In this document: one piece after another, positions 6,800 through 15,797 of the stretch
How the letters are laid out: every line of letters begins with the position of its first letter
Position numbering within the stretch: the first letter of the stretch is position 1
DNA from: Bacteroidota bacterium
Lineage (GTDB): Bacteria > Bacteroidota > Bacteroidia > 2-12-FULL-35-15
Direction: 5' to 3'
Assembly (NCBI GenBank): GCA_025963725.1
Contig: JAOQAE010000006.1
Span: 62,001-126,000 of the forward strand
Length of the DNA: 64,000 nt
The notes under the pieces: generated by a model
What the model was told of the DNA's origin: nothing
The model's input: the letters and a program-made list of their open reading frames with translations, nothing else
Database searches by the model: none
Translations under genes and position numbers: made by a program

Positions 6800-8797
6800 A
6801 TGACATTTAAAGAACAGGTTTTACAAGGCATCCCAGACGAGCTGCCGGCGGCGAAAGCTTATGATCCCGACATCAATCATGCCCCGAAGCGGAAAGACAT
6901 CCTGAATAAAGAAGAAAAGAAATTAGCGATCAGGAACGCATTGCGCTACTTCGACAAAAAGCACCATGCCGTGCTTGCAAAAGAATTCGCGGATGAGCTA
7001 AAGGAATACGGCCGCATTTACATGTACCGCTTCCGTCCCGATTACAAGATCCACGCAAGGCACCTGAATGAATATCCGCATAGATCCACGCAGGCAGCCG
7101 CTATTATGGTTATGCTGCAGAACAACCTCGACTATGCCGTTGCGCAGCATCCGCATGAGCTGATCACCTACGGCGGCAACGGCGCAGTGTTCCAGAACTG
7201 GGCGCAATACCTGCTCACCATGAAATACCTGGCGGAGATGACGGACGAGCAAACGCTGGTAATGTACTCCGGCCACCCGATGGGGCTTTTCCCTTCACAC
7301 AAGGACGCACCCCGCGTGGTGATCACCAACGGGATGATGATCCCGAACTACAGCAAGCCCGACGACTGGGAAAAATTCAATGCGCTCGGCGTAACGCAAT
7401 ACGGACAAATGACCGCGGGATCGTACATGTACATCGGCCCGCAGGGAATTGTGCATGGCACCACCATCACCGTAATGAACGCCGCAAGAAAGATCTCGGA
7501 CGGCGAAGAGGACAGGAAAGGAAAATTATTCGTGACCTGCGGACTCGGCGGCATGAGCGGCGCACAGCCGAAGGCAGGAAAGATCTCGGGGCTGGTGACC
7601 ATTGTTGCGGAGATCAACCCGAAAGCGACCAAAACACGCCATTCGCAAGGCTGGGTGGATGAAGTGTACGACGACCTTGCACAATTAATGTCACGCGTAA
7701 AAAAGGCCCAGGCTGCAAAAGAGGCTATTTCACTGGCTTACCAGGGGAATGTGGTTGACCTCTGGGAACACCTCGTTAAAGAAGGCTTGAATGTTGATCT
7801 CGGCACAGACCAAACCTCCCTGCACAATCCATGGGCGGGTGGCTATTATCCCGCAGGATTGACATACGAGCAATCCAACGAAATGATGGCGAAGGATCCG
7901 GTGCAATTCAAAAAAGAAGTTCAGAAAACACTTGTGCGCCATGCAAACGCGGTGAACGCGCTTGCCGCAAAAGGCATGTACTTCTTCGATTACGGAAACG
8001 CATTCCTCCTTGAAGCATCACGCGCAGGAGCCGACATCGTAAATGCCGACGGCACTTTCAAATACAAATCATACGTACAGGATATTTTAGGGCCGATGTG
8101 CTTCGACTACGGATTCGGGCCTTTCCGCTGGGTGTGCACTTCCTGCGACCCGAAGGACCTTGCGATCACCGACCAGCTGGCGCTTGAAGTGCTGCAGGAC
8201 ATGTATAAAACAGCACCTGCAGAGATCAAACAGCAGCTGAGCGATAACATTGTATGGATCAAGGATGCCATGCAGAATAACTTAGTGGTGGGCTCGCAGG
8301 CCCGCATCCTGTATGCCGATGCCGAAGCGCGCATTAAGATCGCGGAAGCATTCAACAACGCAATTAAATCCGGCAAGCTTTCCGCCCCGGTTGTTTTAGG
8401 AAGGGATCACCACGATGTATCCGGAACCGATTCGCCTTACCGCGAAACATCCAATATTTACGACGGCTCCAGCTTCACTGCGGATATGGCCGTGCAGAAC
8501 TTTGTAGGCGACGGATTCCGCGGCGCCACCTGGATCTCATTGCACAACGGAGGCGGCGTTGGCTGGGGCGAAGTGATCAACGGAGGATTCGGGATGGTGC
8601 TGGATGGAACTGCCGACAGCGACAGAAGATTAAAATCCATGCTGTTCTGGGATGTGAACAACGGGATCGCGAGAAGAAGCTGGGCACGCAACGAAGAAGC
8701 GCAGTTTGCCATTAAGCGCGAAATGGAGAGGAGTCCGAACTTGAAAGTGACGCTGCCGAATATTGTGGATGATAGTTTACTGGAAGGGCTTTTCTGA
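6800..8797 (+). CDS. hutU: Urocanate hydratase
   Basis: Catalyses hydration of urocanate to 4-imidazolone-5-propionate, the second step of histidine degradation, with tightly bound NAD+. 665 residues matches the longer form of the family rather than the ~555-residue E. coli/Pseudomonas form. Signatures are YGGNGAVFQNW at 124-134, YSGHPMGLFPS at 156-166, the NAD-binding CGLGGMSGAQPKA at 247-259, and FRWVCTSCDP carrying the active-site cysteine. No hutH, hutI or hutG gene is in the window, so it is an isolated hut gene here. The only close neighbour is the lipoprotein gene 12 bp upstream. Confidence 0.95.
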   Translation: MTFKEQVLQGIPDELPAAKAYDPDINHAPKRKDILNKEEKKLAIRNALRYFDKKHHAVLAKEFADELKEYGRIYMYRFRPDYKIHARHLNEYPHRSTQAAAIMVMLQNNLDYAVAQHPHELITYGGNGAVFQNWAQYLLTMKYLAEMTDEQTLVMYSGHPMGLFPSHKDAPRVVITNGMMIPNYSKPDDWEKFNALGVTQYGQMTAGSYMYIGPQGIVHGTTITVMNAARKISDGEEDRKGKLFVTCGLGGMSGAQPKAGKISGLVTIVAEINPKATKTRHSQGWVDEVYDDLAQLMSRVKKAQAAKEAISLAYQGNVVDLWEHLVKEGLNVDLGTDQTSLHNPWAGGYYPAGLTYEQSNEMMAKDPVQFKKEVQKTLVRHANAVNALAAKGMYFFDYGNAFLLEASRAGADIVNADGTFKYKSYVQDILGPMCFDYGFGPFRWVCTSCDPKDLAITDQLALEVLQDMYKTAPAEIKQQLSDNIVWIKDAMQNNLVVGSQARILYADAEARIKIAEAFNNAIKSGKLSAPVVLGRDHHDVSGTDSPYRETSNIYDGSSFTADMAVQNFVGDGFRGATWISLHNGGGVGWGEVINGGFGMVLDGTADSDRRLKSMLFWDVNNGIARRSWARNEEAQFAIKREMERSPNLKVTLPNIVDDSLLEGLF

Positions 8798-8805
8798 CCT
8801 CACCT

Positions 8806-8872
8806 GACCTCACCCCGACCCTCTCCATGCGCCTACGCTGAAGCTTCTGCGCAAGCGTAAGGTGAGGGAGCA
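8806..8872. repeat. Intergenic imperfect hairpin repeat (CCTCACC...GGTGAGGG)
   Basis: The gap after hutU holds CCTCACC and GGTGAGGG arms enclosing an inner imperfect pair CCTACGCT/AGCGTAAGG. It looks like a REP-type extragenic element and could act as a 3' stabiliser or weak terminator for hutU; it lacks a T-run. Confidence 0.45.
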
Positions 8873-8904
8873 ATAGCCTGAATGCACATTTTTGATAAAT
8901 TATT

Positions 8905-9774
8905 ATGAAAGTAAGCGGTTTCACCATTGCACGCAACATCATCAAATACGATTACCCGATCGTGGAAGCGATCAGCTCTATTTTACCGCTCTGCGATGAA
9001 GTGGTGGTTGCCATTGGTAAATCGGAAGACGATACGCTGCAGCTGATCCGCTCCATCAATTCCCCGAAGATAAAGATCATTGAAACGGTGTGGGACGAAA
9101 GCCTCCGCGAAGGCGGGCGCGTGCTTGCCGACGAGACCAATAAAGCTTTTGCGGCAACTGATCCCGGCAGCGACTGGTGCTTTTACATCCAGGGCGATGA
9201 AGTGATCCACGAGCAATACCTGCCGGTGATCAAAGCAGCCATGGAAAAATACAGGGATGACAAGAACGTGGAAGGGCTGCTGTTCAATTACACGCATTTT
9301 TACGGATCGTATGATTATGTGGGCGATTCGAGAATGTGGTACAGGAAAGAGATCCGCGTGATCAGGAGCGATAAACAGATCAGCTCTTACCGCGATGCGC
9401 AGGGCTTCCGGAAGAACAACAACAAGCTAAAGGTAAAGCAGGTGGATGCCGCAGTGTATCATTACGGATGGGTAAAACCCCCGGAAGCGCAGCAGGCGAA
9501 GCAGCAAAGCTTCAACAAGCTGTGGCACGACGACCAGTGGATGAAAAAGAATGTTCCCGATGTGCATGCATTCGACTATTCACAGATCGATTCGCTGGCA
9601 TTGTTCAAAGGAACGCATCCGAAGATCATGCAGGAGCGCATCAGCAAAATGAACTGGAAATTCTCCTTCGATCCGATGCAAAAAAAGTTCTCCTTCAAAA
9701 AACGCGTCCTTTACTTCTTAGAGAAAAAATTCGGATGGAAGGTTGGCGAATACCGGAATTATAAAATCATTTAA
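8905..9774 (+). CDS. Family 2 glycosyltransferase
   Basis: 289 residues with a GT-A fold N-terminus: MKVSGFTIARNIIKYDYP, then the CDEVVVAIGKSEDDT strand and the nucleotide-sugar/metal motif region YIQGDEVIH around 95-102, where QGDE sits in the place of the usual DxD. No membrane segment is visible. The donor and acceptor sugars are unknown. It is the first gene of a three-gene run: the next gene starts 1 bp after its stop codon, and the third overlaps the second. The neighbours are exported proteins, so a role in envelope glycan or protein glycosylation is plausible but inferred. Confidence 0.85.
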   Translation: MKVSGFTIARNIIKYDYPIVEAISSILPLCDEVVVAIGKSEDDTLQLIRSINSPKIKIIETVWDESLREGGRVLADETNKAFAATDPGSDWCFYIQGDEVIHEQYLPVIKAAMEKYRDDKNVEGLLFNYTHFYGSYDYVGDSRMWYRKEIRVIRSDKQISSYRDAQGFRKNNNKLKVKQVDAAVYHYGWVKPPEAQQAKQQSFNKLWHDDQWMKKNVPDVHAFDYSQIDSLALFKGTHPKIMQERISKMNWKFSFDPMQKKFSFKKRVLYFLEKKFGWKVGEYRNYKII

Positions 9775-9775
9775 T

Positions 9776-11029
9776 ATGAAACAGATCTCTCTGCTTCTTG
9801 CCTGCTGCCTGCTGCTTACCACAGCATTCGCACAAGGGAGAAAAAATAAAAAACAAACGGCCGAAAGATCCGGGATGCTTGCCGAGAGCTATGACTCAAT
9901 TCCGGGTATTGGAGTTGCCTACAGCATGGCCTGGCAAAAGGCAACAATACTGAGCGGAACGCTGGTAAACGGGCGCAAGGAAGGATTATGGAAATTCGCC
10001 AACATCGAAGGGAACCATTCGTATGAAGGCAATTACCACGACGATAAAAAGAACGGGGAATGGAATTATTACAGGGATAAAAAATTGCTTGCAAAAGTAT
10101 ATTTCAAGGATGATCTCGCGGATAGCCTGTGGCAGTCGTACTACGAAGGCGGACAGCTGCAGGGCCAGATGAATTCCCACAGCGGCAAGCTCAACGGCAT
10201 TTACCGGCTTTATTATGAAAACGGCGTTGTGGCAAGGGAGTCGGGCTACAGAAACGATACTTCCGCCAGCGCGATAACGGTACGCTACATGAACGGCACA
10301 GTGCGGTATACTGCCGAATACAAAGATGGGCTCATCTATAACATTACTGCGCTGAACGATAGCCTTGATCACAAGCTGGACCCGGGCACAATGAAAGATG
10401 GCAGCGGCCTCCTGAAGCGTTACGACCGGAAAGGAAGCCTGTATTCGGAAGTTGAATACAAGGATGGGCTGAAGAACGGCTCTGCCAAATTATACAACAA
10501 AGGTAAATGCATCTACTGGTACAGTTTCGAGAATGGGAAGCAGTCGGGGCTTCAACGGCAATACAACCGAAACGGCGATCTCACCCTGGAAGGTTATTGC
10601 GCGAACGGATTTAAAGCAGGAACATGGAAAGAGCACAACCCGGACGTGAGCAGCACAAACAGCAGGGAATACAGGCTTGCAGACAGCATCACCGTTGCCG
10701 CTGTGGACTTTGAACCTGACTTCCATACATCTACAGCGCTGCCCTTCATGCAGGGCGGCGAGGACGCCATGGTTCAATTTGTAGGAGCAAACGTTATTTA
10801 CCCGAAAGCAGCCAGGAAAAAAGGGATCCACGGGCATGTCTACGTTACCTTCGTTGTCGACCGGTCGGGCAGGATCACTAATACGCGCATTTTGCGGGGT
10901 GTGTCGGATGAGCTCGATGCCGAAGCGCTTCGCGTTGTAAACTTAATGCCTTTATGGACGCCCGGTTTCCAGGATGGATTTCCGGTGAACGTACAGTTTA
11001 ACCTTCCGATAAAATTCTCTTTACAATGA
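9776..11029 (+). CDS. Exported MORN_2-repeat protein with C-terminal TonB domain
   Basis: 417 residues from ATG 9776; an 11-codon longer reading from a TTG at 9743 would overlap the glycosyltransferase and bury the signal peptide (MKQISLLLACCLLLTTAFAQ), so I reject it. The central region has repeated G-x-x-x-x-G-x-W-x-x-Y units (KEGLWKF, KNGEWNYY, LNGIYRLYYENG), the MORN_2/YwqK-type repeat. The last ~75 residues (KKGIHGHVYVTFVVDRSGRI... ending in PIKFSLQ) form a TonB C-terminal domain, which usually contacts TonB-dependent receptors or periplasmic partners. The gene overlaps the next by 4 bp (ATGA). Its specific role is unknown. Confidence 0.85.
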   Translation: MKQISLLLACCLLLTTAFAQGRKNKKQTAERSGMLAESYDSIPGIGVAYSMAWQKATILSGTLVNGRKEGLWKFANIEGNHSYEGNYHDDKKNGEWNYYRDKKLLAKVYFKDDLADSLWQSYYEGGQLQGQMNSHSGKLNGIYRLYYENGVVARESGYRNDTSASAITVRYMNGTVRYTAEYKDGLIYNITALNDSLDHKLDPGTMKDGSGLLKRYDRKGSLYSEVEYKDGLKNGSAKLYNKGKCIYWYSFENGKQSGLQRQYNRNGDLTLEGYCANGFKAGTWKEHNPDVSSTNSREYRLADSITVAAVDFEPDFHTSTALPFMQGGEDAMVQFVGANVIYPKAARKKGIHGHVYVTFVVDRSGRITNTRILRGVSDELDAEALRVVNLMPLWTPGFQDGFPVNVQFNLPIKFSLQ

Positions 11030-12447
11030 AATACAGTATTGCACTCGCCTTCATTTTTGCTGTTCTCTGCTCCTGCTCTTCCAGCGCGGACAAAGCAAAA
11101 GAAACCAAGCCCGCAGTAAACGAACAACCTGCTGCACAGGCGCCTGAAAATTTCCCAACCGGCAAGGTGATCGATAAAGTAGCCTGCAAAACGGATACTT
11201 CCAAAAGCTACGCGTTATATCTTCCGAAAGCTTACGACACCAAAAAGCAGTACCCAATCATTTATGCTTTTGATCCGCACAAGACAGGGAAGCTGCCCGT
11301 AGCCAATTATACAGAGCTTGCGGAGAAATACGGGTACATCATTGTGGGATCCAACAACTCGGAGAACGGTCTCGCATGGGAGCAAACGCTCACCATAGTG
11401 AACACACTTTTCAGCGATACAAGGGCAAGGCTCGCGATCAATACGAACAGGATCTATCTCCTCGGCTTCTCCGGCGGGGCGCGCGTTGCCAACGCCATCA
11501 CTATGATGAACGGCTCCATCAACAGCGTGATCTGCTGCGGAGCCGCCTCGCCTGCCGCCAACATTCCCGACCCGCGCAACAATTATACATTCTTCGGGAT
11601 CGCAGGAGATGCTGATTTCAATTATTCCGAAATGAAAAAATACGACATGCTCGACCTTGCCGGCCGCCGCCTGAAGCATGCGCTGATCACATTTGAAGGC
11701 AAGCATGAATGGCCGCGCGTGGCAGCAATGGAGGAAGCATTCCTCTGGCTCGAGCTGAACAACATGCGAAAAGACCCTTCGGCAAAGAATGACAGTGTTG
11801 TGCTACACAACCTTTCCGGTGAAAGCGAACGACTGTATTCGCTGGAAAAGCAGCACAAGAAGTATGAAGCGTATGAACTATGCCGCAAGACTATCAACTA
11901 TTACGAAGGCCTCGGCGATCTGAGCCTGTTTTATGAGCAATATAAAAAGCTGCAAAGTGATGCTGACGTGGACAAACAGTTAAAGCAAAACGAAGCCGAC
12001 TGGACCCGCGAGGAGAAGCTGAAGGAAGAATACATGAACAACCTGCAGCGACAGGATCTTGCATGGTGGCAAAAGGATGTGGCTGCCATGAACAAGCAGA
12101 TCAAAAGCGGGAAGGATAAAAATGAAGCGCTGATCAAAAAGCGCTTGCTCAGCTACCTCAGCCTCGTATGCTACATGCAAACCAGCGGCGCGCTTAAGCA
12201 GAACGACCTGCGGGCTGCCACTTACTTTGATAACCTGTATGTGCTGGTCGATCCTACGAATCCGGAAGCTCATTATTTTATGGCAGAGATCAATGCAAAG
12301 CGGGGCAACACTGCTGCGGCGCTCAAAGCTCTTGATGAAGCGGTGAAGAACGGCTTTAAGGAAAAAGGAAGAATGCAGAACGACAGCGCTTTTGCGGGAA
12401 TAAGGAATGAAGCGGGGTTTGTGAAGGTACTTGAGGACATGAAGTAA
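11026..12447 (+). CDS. Lipoprotein with alpha/beta-hydrolase (esterase-like) domain and C-terminal helical repeats
   Basis: 473 residues. There is a lipobox near residues 14-17 (LCSC). The segment 60-250 reads as an alpha/beta-hydrolase of the PHB-depolymerase/acetyl-xylan-esterase-like group: YALYLPKAYD, YPIIYAFDPHKTG, IIVGSNNSENG, and the nucleophile elbow LGFSGGA with S149. The later KHEWPR gives a likely catalytic histidine. The C-terminal half is charged and helical, ending in a TPR-like unit (PEAHYFMAEINAKRGNTAAALKALDEAVKNG). It starts inside the stop of the TonB-domain gene (ATGA), so the two are translationally coupled. The substrate is unknown. Confidence 0.75.
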   Translation: MKYSIALAFIFAVLCSCSSSADKAKETKPAVNEQPAAQAPENFPTGKVIDKVACKTDTSKSYALYLPKAYDTKKQYPIIYAFDPHKTGKLPVANYTELAEKYGYIIVGSNNSENGLAWEQTLTIVNTLFSDTRARLAINTNRIYLLGFSGGARVANAITMMNGSINSVICCGAASPAANIPDPRNNYTFFGIAGDADFNYSEMKKYDMLDLAGRRLKHALITFEGKHEWPRVAAMEEAFLWLELNNMRKDPSAKNDSVVLHNLSGESERLYSLEKQHKKYEAYELCRKTINYYEGLGDLSLFYEQYKKLQSDADVDKQLKQNEADWTREEKLKEEYMNNLQRQDLAWWQKDVAAMNKQIKSGKDKNEALIKKRLLSYLSLVCYMQTSGALKQNDLRAATYFDNLYVLVDPTNPEAHYFMAEINAKRGNTAAALKALDEAVKNGFKEKGRMQNDSAFAGIRNEAGFVKVLEDMK

Positions 12448-12471
12448 CTTTGTTGACGCGCCGGAGATTTC

Positions 12472-13134
12472 CTATGCACTTTGCCGTTTTCCTTTAAACC
12501 CAAATCCTATCTCAATTCCACCATTTAAAACCGGTGAAAAATGAGTAGAATGCCCCGATTTATATCGTGTGGAATATCTTTCGGCTGTAACAACTTCATC
12601 AAGGTCCTGGTATTTAATTCCGAAACCAATATGTACATCCACATTGAACGTTCTTCTCAATAAAGGATCAAAGCCAAACATCCCTATCAGGCAGATATTA
12701 TGGCTCCTTCCGTTGGTACGGCTCCAGGAAGCAAAAGAGGACGACGGGGAGCCGTCTTCCAGGTACTCCGCATCTTTCCAGCGTTTAAACGCATACCTGA
12801 GCATTGGTGAAAAATAAATTGAAACATGCCCCAAATCTGCATAAAACTTACGCTGTAAATCGGCTTCAAGCCCGTGCGTTTTAAAGGCAATAACCCGATC
12901 AAACTCATTGGCCAGGCCGGGCATCGGATAAAACCATCCCAGTCCGATTTCCCAGCCTGCCTTTTTTCCATTATACCTTTCGTAAGAAAAATGCAACTGC
13001 GCAAAAGGTGATTTAACAATATCGATCCTGACATAATGCATTGGACAAATTGCCGCATCCTCCTGTGAATCCACCGGATTAAAGCTTAAGCAAAATATTA
13101 AGGGCAACAGGCATTTCACAGCAGATCTAACCAT
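12472..13134 (-). CDS. Exported outer-membrane-like protein, paralogue of the upstream gene
   Basis: 220 residues from ATG 13134 (a TTG two codons earlier is less likely). It has a signal peptide, then HYVRIDIVKSPFAQLHFSYE, a glycine-rich GWEIGLGWFYP strand and a GGIEIGFGFKGKR ending, as in small Bacteroidota outer-membrane barrels. It aligns by eye along its whole length with the next gene (KVDLLKSAFCQFHVNYEFFN versus RIDIVKSPFAQLHFSYERYN), so the two arose by tandem duplication. The genes are separated by 6 bp. Function unknown. Confidence 0.75.
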   Translation of the reverse strand: MVRSAVKCLLPLIFCLSFNPVDSQEDAAICPMHYVRIDIVKSPFAQLHFSYERYNGKKAGWEIGLGWFYPMPGLANEFDRVIAFKTHGLEADLQRKFYADLGHVSIYFSPMLRYAFKRWKDAEYLEDGSPSSSFASWSRTNGRSHNICLIGMFGFDPLLRRTFNVDVHIGFGIKYQDLDEVVTAERYSTRYKSGHSTHFSPVLNGGIEIGFGFKGKRQSA

Positions 13135-13140
13135 ATTCAA

Positions 13141-13842
13141 TTACTTCTTTTCCTTTCTTCTAAAACCAAAACCTATCTTAAATCCTGCCTTTATGGCCAA
13201 AGAATAAAAACTGTTCTGTCCGGGCAATATGTCATAGTAATGGTACTTAGGGGGAGGATAGTTGTGTGTCGTTAAATAATCATAATAGCCAATACCTATC
13301 CCGACACCTGCATCGATCGTGAAAAAATTTTTAAAACGCGAAGCAAAACCGCACATGGCTGAAACGCTATACACTTTTCGCGTTGCCGAAACCACCTCAT
13401 TGAAAGAGTACGAAGAAGAACGGAATTCATCAATGATCCAAACATTTACATCCTCGCAATGCTTGTATTTGTATGATAAGGCGAGCGCTATATATGGGTT
13501 AAAAAACCTCCGCGGGAAATAATACTTCTGCCGGAACTCAAGTCCATAACCCCTGTAATGACCGGCAGTTCTATCAAACCAGCCCAGATCACCCGGCTCT
13601 TCATTAACAAAGCTGATCACACGGTTTGGATAAAATAAACTAAGCCCTACTTCTTCCCCCAAATGTTTACCGTTAAAAAATTCGTAATTAACATGAAATT
13701 GACAGAAGGCGCTTTTCAATAAATCCACCTTTACAAAATGAATCTGGCCAGGCCGATACGAGGTATCAGGAACAGCGCTGTTTTCCCGCGAATAAGAAAG
13801 CCGGGCGAACAGCAATAAAGAAATGAGAATTCGGCTTTGCAT
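13141..13842 (-). CDS. Exported outer-membrane-like protein, tandem paralogue
   Basis: 233 residues with an N-terminal signal (MQSRILISLLLFARLSYS). It shares the HFVKVDLLKSAF...Y-E-F-F-N-G-K-x-x-G-x-E-x-G-L-x-x-F-Y-P pattern and the G-x-x-I-G-F-G-F-x-x-K-x ending with its downstream neighbour. Alternating strands and a final aromatic/Gly-rich strand suggest an 8-10-stranded barrel. The stop of the T9SS-domain gene upstream lies 2 bp before this start, so three exported proteins form one transcript. Function unknown. Confidence 0.75.
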   Translation of the reverse strand: MQSRILISLLLFARLSYSRENSAVPDTSYRPGQIHFVKVDLLKSAFCQFHVNYEFFNGKHLGEEVGLSLFYPNRVISFVNEEPGDLGWFDRTAGHYRGYGLEFRQKYYFPRRFFNPYIALALSYKYKHCEDVNVWIIDEFRSSSYSFNEVVSATRKVYSVSAMCGFASRFKNFFTIDAGVGIGIGYYDYLTTHNYPPPKYHYYDILPGQNSFYSLAIKAGFKIGFGFRRKEKK

Positions 13843-13844
13843 TG

Positions 13845-14768
13845 TTAGTTCCGGACGATCTTCCGGATGAGCACCACGTCTTTATCGCATACAATATGAA
13901 CGATATAAATTCCCGCAGGTTCGGCACTGAGATCAACCCTGACAAGACTTCCGGCCGCGGAAACTTGCACAGGCACTATCTTTCCCAATACATCGCTGAG
14001 CCATACATTCTTCACCTCCTGCAGCGGGCCCGCATTTATCTCGAAGCGTCCATTGTTCGGATTCGGACTGATAACAATCGCATTATTTACGTATTCCGGC
14101 ACGCTTAAAGGAATCACCAGTTCACACGAGGAACCATAAGAAGGATAATAGGAAGTATCATTTACACTATAACAAAGAATAGAAGGGCCGGAACACTCAA
14201 TCGTTCCATACATTCCTTCTAAAAAGCCCCGATCATGGCCGATGCCTTCGAGCAGATAGTTTGAAGGGTACGCAGGAAATAACGTGAACCGCTTCCTGTA
14301 GCCGCCCGCAACGGCGATGCTGTCGATCGCTGTTACCACGATATTTGTATAGTTATTCACAGCGGTTACAGGCAGCGTATCACCAACCGCCAGGTTAAAA
14401 TCATAAAGCAGCACCTCGGCTGTATCGGAAGGTTTGCGCATAAACACCCGCTTCAGCGAATCCCTTACATAGGCTACGGCGTTGATAGAATCGTTGTAAA
14501 AGTAGTGATTCCAGGTGTGTACTCCTGAAGACAGGCTATCATAATTCCAATCGTGCCCCTTCTTAAACACTTTGTAATAATTCCGGGAGCCAATAAGGGT
14601 ATCGCCTTTCACATAATAATTATACATGCTGCGGTTATTGTACGACCCCGAGTAATTGCAGTCCTGGTAGATCTTCCACACCGGATTGTTCCCAAAATAA
14701 TTTGTTTGAGAAAATACTGCCGGAGCAGAACACATTAAAATAAGGAAAATACAGACAGATCGTTTCAT
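13845..14768 (-). CDS. Secreted protein with type IX sorting domain
   Basis: 307 residues with a signal peptide (MKRSVCIFLILMCSAPAVFS). The last ~80 residues form a T9SS type A sorting domain: ISPNPNNGRFEI, VWLSDVLGK, VDLSAEPAGIYIVHI and the basic ending LIRKIVRN. The protein should therefore cross the outer membrane through the type IX system. The N-terminal 220 residues (FGNNPVWKIYQDCNYSG onward) belong to a common Bacteroidota secreted-protein group without known activity. It is the first gene of a three-gene minus-strand run. Confidence 0.85.
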   Translation of the reverse strand: MKRSVCIFLILMCSAPAVFSQTNYFGNNPVWKIYQDCNYSGSYNNRSMYNYYVKGDTLIGSRNYYKVFKKGHDWNYDSLSSGVHTWNHYFYNDSINAVAYVRDSLKRVFMRKPSDTAEVLLYDFNLAVGDTLPVTAVNNYTNIVVTAIDSIAVAGGYRKRFTLFPAYPSNYLLEGIGHDRGFLEGMYGTIECSGPSILCYSVNDTSYYPSYGSSCELVIPLSVPEYVNNAIVISPNPNNGRFEINAGPLQEVKNVWLSDVLGKIVPVQVSAAGSLVRVDLSAEPAGIYIVHIVCDKDVVLIRKIVRN

Positions 14769-14856
14769 GGGTGGAAATTAGAATTACATGAATTTACGAA
14801 AACAATTCATCCTCCTTCATCGTACTTATTAAACGGCGGAATTATTTAGTTAACGG

Positions 14857-15579
14857 TTAATCCCAACCCGAAGCAAGCACATCCACCAAATGCATCATCT
14901 TTACATTTTTGCCTTGCTTCTTCGCATAGCCATCCATGTGCATGAGGCAGGAAACATCCGTGGAGATGATATATTCTGCGCCTGTTTCAAGGGCATTCTC
15001 TAATTTCTTCTCACCCATTCCTACAGCGATCGGCTCAAACTTTACGGAGAAGCTTCCGCCAAATCCGCAGCAGGTTTCCACATCCTTCATCTCACGCAGC
15101 TCCAGGCCACGCACCTTTTCCAGCAGCAATCGCGGCTCACGCTTAATGCCATACTCGCGCAATGCGGCGCAGGAGTCGTGATACGTTGCAACGCCTTCCA
15201 GCTTTGCGCCAAGGTCGGTGATCTTTAAAACATTCACCAGGAAATCGGAGAACTCGAACATGTTCTTCTGGATCTGCTTGAACTCATTATGCAGCACAGA
15301 ATTATGGAACATCTCGGGATAATAATTTTTCACAAAGCCCGAGCAGGATGCCGAAGGTGTAACGATATACCGGTCGTTCTGAAACTCACGGATGAACTTC
15401 TCCCCCACTTCCTTGCACTCATCGCGGTAACCGGCATTGAATGCAGGCTGTCCACAGCAGGTCTGCTCGGGATTGTAATTCACGCCACAACCCAAGCGCT
15501 CCAGGATCTTCACCATGTTGGAAGCTGTTTCCGGGTAGATCTGGTCAATAAAACAAGGGATAAAAATATCTACAATCAT
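14857..15579 (-). CDS. lutA: LutA/GlcF-like (Fe-S)-binding oxidoreductase subunit with two CCG domains
   Basis: 240 residues with two cysteine-rich CCG motifs: TCCGQPAFNAGY near residue 40 and TCCGFGGSFSVKF near 167. This is the arrangement of LutA (LldE), the subunit of the LutABC L-lactate oxidation complex; heterodisulfide reductase-like and glycolate oxidase subunits share the domain. Length matches LutA (~240). No lutB or lutC is adjacent: upstream is a repeat-filled gap and downstream the T9SS operon. The name is by family resemblance; partner genes must be elsewhere. Confidence 0.8.
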   Translation of the reverse strand: MIVDIFIPCFIDQIYPETASNMVKILERLGCGVNYNPEQTCCGQPAFNAGYRDECKEVGEKFIREFQNDRYIVTPSASCSGFVKNYYPEMFHNSVLHNEFKQIQKNMFEFSDFLVNVLKITDLGAKLEGVATYHDSCAALREYGIKREPRLLLEKVRGLELREMKDVETCCGFGGSFSVKFEPIAVGMGEKKLENALETGAEYIISTDVSCLMHMDGYAKKQGKNVKMMHLVDVLASGWD

Positions 15580-15584
15580 TAATT

Positions 15585-15770
15585 TACGGATAACGAATTA
15601 ATACGAATTTTACGAATTACGAATGCTTACAAATCGATACAAATTTACGAATCGAACGTCATTGCGAGGAGGTACGACGAAGCAATCTCACCTACTAATA
15701 CTAATCTCTACAATTTACGAATTACGAATCTATACCAATAATAGCATGCGGGCTGTCATTTCGAACTGAC
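15585..15770. repeat. TACGAAT-rich repeat tract with embedded REP-like element
   Basis: The gap holds several TACGAATTTTACGAATTACG-like units (15588-15650 and 15713-15735) on both sides of a GTCATTGCGAGGAGGTACGA element (15658-15690), then a TGTCATTTCGAACTGACG segment (15754-15771). The tract is closely similar to the one at 3079-3180. No gene is visible. Confidence 0.65.
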
Positions 15771-15797
15771 GCTAACATACTTACCAATATACGATCT

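Noticed and set aside
9743-9775. Longer start (TTG) for the MORN/TonB gene
   Set aside because: It would overlap the glycosyltransferase and place 11 residues before a good signal peptide; ATG 9776 is preferred.
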